In this document: positions 57,769 through 64,000 of the stretch, one piece after another
Position numbering within the stretch: position 1 is the first letter of the stretch
Layout: each line of letters opens with the position of its first letter
Source of the DNA: Flavobacterium sp. MDT1-60
GTDB taxonomy: Bacteria > Bacteroidota > Bacteroidia > Flavobacteriales > Flavobacteriaceae
DNA length: 64,000 nucleotides
Reading direction: 5' to 3'
Assembly (NCBI RefSeq): GCF_014844035.1
Contig: NZ_CP062159.1
Location: 4,960,001-5,024,000, forward strand
Made by a program: the position numbers and the translations under genes
The notes under the pieces: model-generated
Database searches by the model: none
What the model was told of the DNA's origin: nothing
The model's input: only the letters and a program-made list of their open reading frames with translations

Positions 57769-57776
57769 TATATTTG
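57769..57776 (+). promoter_or_regulatory. Putative -7 promoter box of rnhB
   Basis: TATATTTG matches TANNTTTG and lies 17 bases before the rnhB ATG. No TTG sits at the normal upstream distance. Confidence 0.4.
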
Positions 57777-57793
57777 CTATTCAAAATAAAAGC

Positions 57794-58462
57794 ATGCTTC
57801 AACTTAATTATTCAGGACATATATTGGAAACCGGAACTGATGAAGCTGGCCGTGGATGTCTGGCCGGACCAGTAACTGCCGCTGCAGTGATCTTACCTGC
57901 TGATTTTGAAAATCAGATTTTAAATGACAGTAAACAATTGTCTGAAAAAGAAAGGTTTCTTTTAAAACCAATCATAGAACAACATGCGGTCTGTTATTCT
58001 GTGACACATTTATTTCCGGATGAAATTGACGAAATAAACATTCTAAATGCTTCAATGAAAGGAATGCAGGAATGTATCTTAAAATTAAACCAAAAACCAG
58101 ATTTCATTATTGTGGATGGAAATCGTGCATTAAATGCCAAATTAGGTTTAAGAAATACTTTTGGAAAACAATTTTCTGTTGAAGAAATAGAATTACTTAA
58201 ATCAATTCCGAATCAGAGTATCATAAAAGGTGATGCAAAATTTTTAAGTATTGCAGCCGCCTCTATATTAGCAAAAACGTATCGTGATCTATATATGGAG
58301 CAAATTCATGAAGAGTTCCCGATGTACAACTGGAAACAAAACAAAGGCTACCCAACCAAAGAACATCGTGACGCCATTCGTAAACATGGTACTACAAAAT
58401 ATCATAGAATGAGTTTCAGGCTTTTGCCAGATCAATTAGAATTGGACTTTTTTGAAATATAA
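57794..58462 (+). CDS. rnhB: Ribonuclease HII
   Basis: A 222-residue enzyme that cuts the RNA strand of RNA-DNA hybrids and removes misincorporated ribonucleotides. The family motif is [14 protein letters not shown] with catalytic Asp16 and Glu17. Further acidic residues are in IIVDGNRAL and the [21 protein letters not shown] segment. The length is normal. It stands alone on the plus strand, with a hairpin between it and the convergent gene. Confidence 0.95.
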   Translation: MLQLNYSGHILETGTDEAGRGCLAGPVTAAAVILPADFENQILNDSKQLSEKERFLLKPIIEQHAVCYSVTHLFPDEIDEINILNASMKGMQECILKLNQKPDFIIVDGNRALNAKLGLRNTFGKQFSVEEIELLKSIPNQSIIKGDAKFLSIAAASILAKTYRDLYMEQIHEEFPMYNWKQNKGYPTKEHRDAIRKHGTTKYHRMSFRLLPDQLELDFFEI

Positions 58463-58493
58463 AAGGCTTACCAAAATTGATAAGCCTTTGATT
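58462..58493. terminator. Hairpin between converging rnhB and NTF2-like genes
   Basis: AAAGGCTTA (58462-58470) pairs with TAAGCCTTT (58481-58489). The T run is short and interrupted, so termination may be weak. Confidence 0.55.
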
Positions 58494-58515
58494 TAAAATA
58501 TAATTATCTAAACTT

Positions 58516-59367
58516 TTACTTTTTACTTTTTAAAAATTCCGCAAATTGTTTGGTATCAAAATAAAAGGGTCTGATTGCTGTAATTTTTCCATTCTTCAAA
58601 TCGAAATGTTCTGAAATTGGCATTGAAAGTGTTTTACCTGATTTTTTTGCTTTGCATTTTATGGTGAAATAAATAACAACTTCGTTTTTGGTAGCATCGC
58701 TAAAATAAACTGGTTCTTTTTCTATTTCCAAATCAAAAAACTCTGCTGATTTCGCATACATTTTTGTCCATTCATTAAAACCCACATAAGTTCCCCCATA
58801 AGGCAAACCTTCTGCCTGATTATAAATAGCGCCTTCTTCAATTATAGTTGCCATTGTATTAAAATCCCTGGTTTTAAAAAAACATTCATAGTATTTTGCT
58901 ACAATTTTAAAATTATCAGTTTCAAGGTTTTTTAGAATTTCAGACTCTGACAAAGTAACTTCCTTATCCCAAAAGCCAATAATTTTGCTAACCTGACCTT
59001 TTCCGTTTAATCTGGCAAAATCACGACCAGCCATTATAGGTTTATTTTTTGAATCTAAAATTTTCCAATCCCAAGTTACATAATTGTCTTTTACTACTTT
59101 TGAACCTGAAGTCAATATAGCTTCTGGGAATTTTTTATAAAATTCATTAATGACATTATTTAAGGCAACTGCTCCTTTAATAGATGCTGAAGGATCTTCA
59201 AAAGTACTGTCGTCTAACCAAATTGTTTTTATCAATTTTAGTCGGGTATCACTATTATGCTCCTGCCATGCTTTTTCATAAACTGCAATGGGATTTAATT
59301 TATCCTTCTTTTGAGCAAAAACATTGTTTAAGATAAAAAGGAAACAAAGAAAGTAGATTTTTCTCAT
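58516..59367 (-). CDS. Secreted protein with two NTF2/SnoaL-like domains
   Basis: A 283-residue exported protein. The start is the ATG at 59367 (MRKIYFLCFLFILNNVFAQ, a signal peptide); the frame also extends to an in-frame TTG three codons upstream. Two NTF2/SnoaL-like cone domains are seen. One is at about 30-140, with YEKAWQEHNSDTRLKLI and VTWDWKILDSKNKPIMAGRDFARLN. The other is at about 150-275, with YYECFFKTRDFNTMATIIEEGAIY and PISEHFDLKNGKITAIRPFYFD. Substrate or ligand is unknown; tandem fusion of the two domains is unusual but clear. Confidence 0.75.
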   Translation of the reverse strand: MRKIYFLCFLFILNNVFAQKKDKLNPIAVYEKAWQEHNSDTRLKLIKTIWLDDSTFEDPSASIKGAVALNNVINEFYKKFPEAILTSGSKVVKDNYVTWDWKILDSKNKPIMAGRDFARLNGKGQVSKIIGFWDKEVTLSESEILKNLETDNFKIVAKYYECFFKTRDFNTMATIIEEGAIYNQAEGLPYGGTYVGFNEWTKMYAKSAEFFDLEIEKEPVYFSDATKNEVVIYFTIKCKAKKSGKTLSMPISEHFDLKNGKITAIRPFYFDTKQFAEFLKSKK

Positions 59368-59537
59368 AAGCTGCAAAATTTAGATTAGTTAAGGTTTTCC
59401 CTAAAAGTATTAATCCAAATTTACCATAAAAACATTAGAAAATCACCGTCTTTTCATAATTTACCATCAATTCAAAATCTTGTCTTTTACCAATGCATTT
59501 TTACATTTTTTGCAATATTCTCTTTTATAATAAATTT

Positions 59538-60136
59538 CTATTCAAAAGCAGCTGGCTTATTACTGGATTTAAAAATAGTTATAATCTGATTTTCCCATTC
59601 TGAAATGCTTTCTGCGGAAGCTCTATCCGCTTTATCAAAATAAAAATGCTGTTGAATGTTTAATCCGCAATAATTAAAAATTCCGGTATCAGAAGTTAGG
59701 GCTAAAGCTTTATCCAATCCACTTTCTGAATATTCTGCATTCGATTTCCCGTGCGAGTTGATAATGATTGTATTTTTCCCTGATAACAATCCTTTTTGAA
59801 CACCCAGATCGTATCTGTAAGCAAATCCGTAACTGAAAACGCGGTCTATATAACCTTTCATGATTGCCGGCATACCAGTCCACCAAATTGGGTAAATAAA
59901 ATAATACGATCTGCCCAAGTGATAAAATCTTGTTCTACTTGGACATCCTCAGTAACTTTTCCTATTCTTTGTCCGTTCATATCTTCTAAAGAAAGAACCG
60001 GATTAAAATTGATTTCATTTAAATCACGAAGAATAACCTCATCCTCTGATTTTTCTAAACTTTCAAGAACAGTTTGTTTGAAGAAATGATTTAAACTTGC
60101 TGGATCTGGATGTGCATAAATAATTAAATTTTTCAT
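59538..60136 (-). pseudogene. Frameshifted NAD(P)H-dependent oxidoreductase (flavodoxin-like fold)
   Basis: Two overlapping frames encode one protein. The first begins MKNLIIYAHPDPASLNHFF (ATG at 60136) and reads ITWADRII before drifting into out-of-frame residues. The second carries on with FIYPIWWTGMPAIMKGYIDRVFSYGFAYRY, the flavodoxin-like quinone-reductase motif. Together they would give about 200 residues, the usual length. The break is a single missing T (minus strand) in the run at 59898-59901. It may be a true inactivation, a sequencing error, or slippage at the homopolymer. An AraC-type regulator gene lies just upstream. Confidence 0.85.
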
Positions 60137-60214
60137 GTTTTCTATTTTTAAGATTGAACATGACAAATGTAAAATGCAAGCTTGGGAGACAATTGTAAGA
60201 AAACGAAATATGCC

Positions 60215-61033
60215 TTATTTCACTTTTGAACTGCAAATGTCGTTTTGAAATTTTAAGAATTTCGTTGGAGAAATATTCATGTAATATTTAAAGTCATGAA
60301 TCAGTTGGCTCTGATCGTAATAACCGCATTCTTCAACAACATTTAGCCAATCAGTCTTTGATTGATTTAGGATGTTTTTCTGAATTTGATTTGCCGCTTT
60401 TAAAAACCTTTCATAACGATTCGCTTCTTTAATGGTATAGCCAAAAGTCTTTTTCTGATGAAGCTGAATATTTCTTTCGGTCTGATTTATCTGAGAAGCA
60501 ATAGCTTTTATCGGATCTAAATTCTCATCCTGAAAATTGGTTAAAAGTGTTGTGATTTCATTTTGTTCCCTAAGATAGGGTTTGCAGAAATCTAAAATAT
60601 AAGCGACACGCTCTGCAACATCAGAAATTTTTTGAAGTGCCTCCCATAAAAGGTTGAAGCAATTTTCGTGAATTAAAGTATCTGGATGAATTGGCAAAGC
60701 ATCAAATAATGCATTCCCGAAGAATCTATAAAAAGTATCTTCTTTAAAATTAGCTACTAAAATCTCTGAATTAGGTTCCAGAGTATAATCGAAAGTCTGT
60801 TTTATTGGGCCTAAAACAATACATTTTTCGACTTCCAGAATAGTATTCTGCTTTGATTTTAAAGCCGATTTTGTACCGAAATTAAAAACTAAAATGGTTT
60901 GAAAACTCGGCAATAAAGTTTTTGTGATGGGGTAATCCGTTTTATTTTCCGCGAAGTAAAAATGAGAAAATACAGTTTCAAATGCTGAAGGAACGGCAAT
61001 TCTATAATTGTTATTTTCTTCAGCATTTTTCAT
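60215..61033 (-). CDS. AraC-family transcriptional regulator
   Basis: A 272-residue regulator. The N-terminal about 150 residues form a beta-rich sensor-like part with no recognised family. The C-terminal DNA-binding domain has two helix-turn-helix units. The second shows WLNVVEECGYYDQSQLIHDFKYYMNISPTKFLKFQ, the AraC signature. It lies 78 bases upstream of the frameshifted oxidoreductase on the same strand, so it could control that gene. Confidence 0.85.
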   Translation of the reverse strand: MKNAEENNNYRIAVPSAFETVFSHFYFAENKTDYPITKTLLPSFQTILVFNFGTKSALKSKQNTILEVEKCIVLGPIKQTFDYTLEPNSEILVANFKEDTFYRFFGNALFDALPIHPDTLIHENCFNLLWEALQKISDVAERVAYILDFCKPYLREQNEITTLLTNFQDENLDPIKAIASQINQTERNIQLHQKKTFGYTIKEANRYERFLKAANQIQKNILNQSKTDWLNVVEECGYYDQSQLIHDFKYYMNISPTKFLKFQNDICSSKVK

Positions 61034-61060
61034 ACTATTTTATATTTTAAAAGCTGTTTT

Positions 61061-61759
61061 CTAAACAAATTCGGCTTCAAATAATTGAGTTAAATGTTTT
61101 ATGATTTTGGCTTTTACTTCGTCTTCATCCACTTTTTCAACGCCAAGTTCTACTTGAAGTGAAGTAACGCCTTTTCCACGAATTCCACACGGAATAATGT
61201 TATCGAAATATCCTAAATCGACGTTTACATTTAAGGCAAATCCGTGCATGGTTACCCAACGCGAGGCGCGTACACCAAGTGCACAAATTTTACGTGCAAA
61301 CGGAGTTCCAACATCCAGCCACACTCCTGTTTCACCTTCACTTCTACCGCATTTTAAACCGTATTCTTCTAAAGTCAGAATAATAGATTCTTCCAGAAAA
61401 CGTAAATATTTGTGAATATCGGTAAAGAAGTTTTCTAAATCCAAAATTGGGTAGCCTACAATTTGTCCCGGGCCGTGATACGTAATATCACCGCCACGAT
61501 TGATTTTGTAGAAAGTTGCTCCTTTGGCTTCAAGCTGTTTTTCGTTTAATAATAAGTTTTCTAAATCACCGCTTTTTCCTAAAGTATAAACATGGGGATG
61601 TTCTACGAAAAGTAAATAATTTGGCGTTTCTAACTCTAGTTCTTCTCTTCTGTTTTTGATTTTTAAATCGACTATATCTTTGAAAAGTTCTTCCTGATAT
61701 TCCCAGGTCGATTTATAATCTTTACTTCCTAAATCTTGAAGTTGGATTTTTTTATTCAT
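61061..61759 (-). CDS. lipB: Octanoyltransferase LipB
   Basis: A 232-residue enzyme that moves octanoyl from acyl carrier protein to lipoyl domains, the first step of lipoate synthesis. Motifs are GRGGDITYHGPGQ-type (INRGGDITYHGPGQIVGYPILDL), Lys157 in ARKICALGVR, and catalytic Cys191 in IIPCGI. The substrates include the pyruvate and 2-oxoglutarate dehydrogenase complexes. It lies six bases from the stop of the neighbouring lipoprotein gene, on the same strand. Confidence 0.95.
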   Translation of the reverse strand: MNKKIQLQDLGSKDYKSTWEYQEELFKDIVDLKIKNRREELELETPNYLLFVEHPHVYTLGKSGDLENLLLNEKQLEAKGATFYKINRGGDITYHGPGQIVGYPILDLENFFTDIHKYLRFLEESIILTLEEYGLKCGRSEGETGVWLDVGTPFARKICALGVRASRWVTMHGFALNVNVDLGYFDNIIPCGIRGKGVTSLQVELGVEKVDEDEVKAKIIKHLTQLFEAEFV

Positions 61760-61764
61760 TTTTA

Positions 61765-62520
61765 TTATTTTTCAAACTCTACATCAAAGTTGAGTTTGTC
61801 AGGATTCTCCATATAATCCGTGAAAGGGTATTGAATTGTAATTGTTTTTCTGTCGTCGCTAAACAATGCATTTGGGTTTGACACCTTTTTTACTGCTTTA
61901 GGAAAGTGATATTTAATAATATAGTTTGACGAAGCAAACATCATTTTAGACATATCTGCTGTAGAATCAGCGGCTTTCTCAGTGATTTTTTGCTTGTCTA
62001 TGACTGCTTTACGTGTAAATTTCTTTCCGTCATATGTATAGCTCAATTTACTTTTATTATCTCCCAAGCCTCCAAACGGAGTTGAAGGAGCATTTCCGCC
62101 TTCCAGTTTTTGAAGAGAACTCATTGATTGTAAAATATCTTGTAACTCATTTACACTTTTAAAATCAGTTGAGATGTTCATTAAAAACTGTTTTTGTTCT
62201 CCGTTCATTTTTATATTGAAAACAAAATTTTCTAATTTCTTAATTTCCTTCTGAGCTTCCGGAGATAATTTTGAGATGCTATCTTGCTTTTCTGCAATTA
62301 ATTGCTTGAAGGTGAAAGTGGAATCGACATTTTTCTTTGCATCGGCTCCCATTTGATTGCCAAGCTGATCGCCGGCCATTTCCATCAAAGCTGAGCCGTC
62401 TATGTCTACAGAAAATTTTCCGGCGCCGTTATCATTGATATACATGTTTTCGGTAAAAGTGCAACTTGTAAGTGTTACCAATAAAAAAGAAAAACTAAGT
62501 AATTTATATAATTTCATCAT
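61765..62520 (-). CDS. Lipoprotein of unknown function
   Basis: A 251-residue predicted lipoprotein, lipobox LTSC (Cys20). The mature part has alternating strands and a C-terminal segment (YIIKYHFPKAVKKVSNPNALFSDDRKTITIQYPFTDYMENP) matching that of the next gene upstream (YTLKYHFPGKIKSISNEKAIISPDKKSFTLEFQL). They are therefore paralogues. No catalytic motif was found. The start is at 62520 or, one codon later, 62517. Its stop lies six bases from the lipB start, so these genes may be co-transcribed. Confidence 0.75.
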   Translation of the reverse strand: MMKLYKLLSFSFLLVTLTSCTFTENMYINDNGAGKFSVDIDGSALMEMAGDQLGNQMGADAKKNVDSTFTFKQLIAEKQDSISKLSPEAQKEIKKLENFVFNIKMNGEQKQFLMNISTDFKSVNELQDILQSMSSLQKLEGGNAPSTPFGGLGDNKSKLSYTYDGKKFTRKAVIDKQKITEKAADSTADMSKMMFASSNYIIKYHFPKAVKKVSNPNALFSDDRKTITIQYPFTDYMENPDKLNFDVEFEK

Positions 62521-62586
62521 GGTTAATTTTTTATCAAAGATACGAATCCTATTTTGAAATGTTTAATCGGTTATTTGTTTAATCGT

Positions 62587-63315
62587 TTAATTGCTGTTTA
62601 GCTGCAAAACAACTTCCAGATTTGTTATTTTAGGATTTTGCAAACAATCTGAAAGCTGAAATTCTAAAGTAAATGATTTTTTATCGGGGCTAATAATTGC
62701 TTTTTCATTTGAAATTGATTTTATTTTTCCCGGAAAATGATATTTTAAAGTGTAGGATTGCGCTAATTTATATTTAGAGTACGTTTTTTTTCTTTCTTCA
62801 AACATTTTTTTATCCTGATCAAATTTTTGCTGATCAACAATTACTAAATACCTTTTAAAAACAGATCCGTCGAAAGTATATTTTATTTTAAAAGATTCTT
62901 TTGAAACCGGATAATTCTCTTTTAAAGAATTTGCTAAACTAAGACTTTCATAAACATTTGGTAATTCTTCTATTTTTTTAAAGTCGGAAGAAATTACATT
63001 AAAATTTTCCATTTGAATGGGATCTAGTTTTACATGCATTTTAACGTTGGCATGTTCCTGAAAAAGTGCCTGATCTGATTTATTAAATTTCACAAACGTT
63101 GCTGTATATTTTGTGATGTAATCCTGAAAAACAAATATTGTATCTGTAAATTTTTCAGAGCTTGACAGAGGACGTCCTAATTGCATATAGCTATTTTCGT
63201 CTCGTAATTGAAAAACTTCAATACTTCCACTTCCGTCCGGATTGATTTTTATGGTTTCGGTGATTTGACAGCTTGAAACTAAAATTAAGAGTAAAAAGGC
63301 TTTTATGGCGTTCAT
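62587..63315 (-). CDS. Lipoprotein of unknown function, paralogue of its neighbour
   Basis: A 242-residue predicted lipoprotein with lipobox VSSC (Cys16). It shares the opening layout (C-x-x-TE-x-I-x-I-N-x-D-G-x-G) and the C-terminal strand block with the neighbouring gene, suggesting an old tandem duplication. Function is unknown. Both genes are transcribed toward lipB. Confidence 0.75.
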   Translation of the reverse strand: MNAIKAFLLLILVSSCQITETIKINPDGSGSIEVFQLRDENSYMQLGRPLSSSEKFTDTIFVFQDYITKYTATFVKFNKSDQALFQEHANVKMHVKLDPIQMENFNVISSDFKKIEELPNVYESLSLANSLKENYPVSKESFKIKYTFDGSVFKRYLVIVDQQKFDQDKKMFEERKKTYSKYKLAQSYTLKYHFPGKIKSISNEKAIISPDKKSFTLEFQLSDCLQNPKITNLEVVLQLNSN

Positions 63316-63367
63316 TTTTCTTGAAGGTTCTGAGGTTCTGAGTTGCTAAGATACTGAGGTTTTTTTT

Positions 63368-63473
63368 GTTTGTCATTGTGAGGAACGAAGCAATCTCATT
63401 TTGATTGTCTATTTCTTTTTTATCTTCATTTGGTTTAGATCGTGTGATTGCTTCGTTCCTCGCAATGACAAAC
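63368..63473. repeat. Palindromic extragenic repeat, 28-bp inverted arms
   Basis: GTTTGTCATTGTGAGGAACG... (63368-63395) is repeated in inverse at 63446-63473 with one mismatch, around a 50-base T-rich centre. The TCATTGCGAGGAACGAAGCAATC word is a widespread dispersed repeat in diverse bacteria. A frame that runs across it on the minus strand is an artefact. Confidence 0.75.
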
Positions 63474-63513
63474 ATTCCAACTCAAACCTCTTTTGAAAAC
63501 CAAAACTTCTAAT

Positions 63514-63588
63514 CTAGCCCCGATAGTAATGGAAATCCTTTTATGCCGGTGTTCGGCATAAAAGATTGAAATGGATAGCGGGACTAAA
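63514..63588 (-). ncRNA. Structured intergenic RNA-like element, copy 2
   Basis: Outer TAGCCCCG (63515-63522) pairs with CGGGACTA (63579-63586) with one mismatch. The inner stem TTTTATGCCG / CGGCATAAAA (63539-63548 with 63554-63563) is perfect. It shares the bulge and CTATC words with copy 1 at 2503-2595 but has different stem sequence, on the opposite strand. Possible Flavo-1-like RNA; unverified. Confidence 0.5.
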
Positions 63589-63661
63589 CGTGATTAAAAA
63601 ATGATATTTTTCTGCTTCAAAAAATCTAAAAACTGCATTCTGAAATGTACATTCTTTTCTT

Positions 63662-63669
63662 TATCTTTG
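63662..63669 (+). promoter_or_regulatory. Putative -7 promoter box of lysS
   Basis: TATCTTTG matches TANNTTTG and lies 23 bases before the lysS ATG. No clear -33 box was found. Confidence 0.5.
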
Positions 63670-63692
63670 CAGACTTAAAAAAAGAGCACAAA

Positions 63693-64000
63693 ATGGCATT
63701 ATCAGAACAAGAAATCATTAGAAGAGAAAAACTTCAAAACTTACGCAACTTAGGAATCAATCCTTATCCAGCTAATCTTTTTCCAGTAAATCATACTTCA
63801 AAGCAAGTGAAGGAGTCTTTTGAAGAAGGTAAGAAGGTGATCGTTGCGGGACGTTTGATGAGTGTTCGTGATCAGGGAAAGGCTTGTTTTGCTGAATTGC
63901 AGGATAGCGAAGGACGTTTGCAATTGTACGTGAATCGTGATGTTTTATGCGTTGGTGATGATAAAACTTTATACAACACCGTATTTAAAAAATTAACTGA
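63693..64000 (+). CDS. lysS: Lysine--tRNA ligase, N-terminal part (runs off the window)
   Basis: The first 102 codons of class II lysyl-tRNA synthetase, open at the window edge. It starts MALSEQEIIRREKLQNLRNLG, then INPYPANLFPV, and reaches the OB-fold anticodon-binding domain (VIVAGRLMSVRDQGKACFAEL, then GRLQLYVNRD). This is the normal LysS opening. The catalytic domain lies beyond the window. Confidence 0.95.
   Translation, partial: MALSEQEIIRREKLQNLRNLGINPYPANLFPVNHTSKQVKESFEEGKKVIVAGRLMSVRDQGKACFAELQDSEGRLQLYVNRDVLCVGDDKTLYNTVFKKLT

Larger units (their letters stand above)
57235..57793. other. Divergent intergenic region before susC and rnhB
   Basis: About 560 AT-rich bases. A susC-side promoter candidate and an rnhB-side -7 box are listed separately. 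No gene, RNA or repeat was recognised in the remainder. Confidence 0.6.

Noticed and set aside
63218..63475. An 85-codon frame on the minus strand upstream of the lipoprotein gene
   Set aside because: It reads across the palindromic repeat and the start of the real lipoprotein in another frame.

Overview
This window is chromosomal DNA from a member of the Flavobacteriaceae, almost certainly Flavobacterium. It is AT-rich. Starts are preceded by A-rich leaders rather than Shine-Dalgarno sequences, and several promoters fit the Bacteroidota pattern TTG-N17..23-TANNTTTG. It carries a SusC/SusD pair, DUF2851, DUF3467 and exosortase N, and the proteins read like their Flavobacterium homologues. No phage, IS element, CRISPR array, integrase island or rRNA was seen; this is core chromosome with small accessory patches.

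Layout. 1-6.6 kb: a DUF1810 protein, an APC-type amino-acid transporter, a structured intergenic RNA-like element, a voltage-gated-type K+ channel, three small lipoproteins and two small membrane proteins. 6.6-11.3 kb: a histidine kinase overlapping a single-domain response regulator, a LysM/NlpC-P60 cell-wall hydrolase and a kelch-repeat protein. 11.4-16.6 kb: two unrelated aconitases in tandem. 17-20.7 kb: a two-gene exosortase N (XrtN) system made of the enzyme and its apparent single substrate, a VIT-domain membrane protein with a PEP-CTERM-like tail. 20.8-27 kb: a MoxR ATPase, a SurA-like prolyl isomerase, an archaeal-type GH13 alpha-amylase lipoprotein and release factor 3.

27.1-42.5 kb, all on the minus strand, is the information-processing core. 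Read in the transcribed direction it runs rpsU - xerC-like recombinase - hpf - tRNA-Thr - tRNA-Tyr - tRNA-Thr - tuf - tRNA-Trp - secE - nusG - rplK - rplA - rplJ - rplL - rpoB - rpoC - DUF3467. Hairpins punctuate it after rpsU, at the start of the tRNA transcript, after tuf, between nusG and rplK, between rplL and rpoB, and at the end. rpsU stands out: it has a strong Shine-Dalgarno sequence in a genome that otherwise hardly uses one. Just upstream of rpsU lies a perfect 7-bp tandem repeat of about 31 copies that runs into the stop codon of an acyl-CoA dehydrogenase gene.

42.9-64 kb: acyl-CoA dehydrogenase, a helix-hairpin-helix protein, a second amino-acid permease, a PspC-domain protein, DUF2851, a DEDDh exonuclease, a cystathionine beta-synthase-like enzyme, a putative porin, an orphan SusC/SusD outer-membrane uptake pair, RNase HII, an NTF2-like secreted protein, an AraC regulator with a frameshifted NAD(P)H oxidoreductase, lipB, two paralogous lipoproteins, a palindromic repeat, a second copy of the structured intergenic element, and the first 102 codons of lysS running off the end.

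The best candidates for further attention are the XrtN/VIT pair (with an EpsI-like domain fused to the exosortase), the rpsU leader, the 7-bp array, the paired structured intergenic elements, the archaeal-like alpha-amylase and the DUF3467 gene attached to the RNA polymerase operon. All assignments are by reading the sequence; no database search was run.
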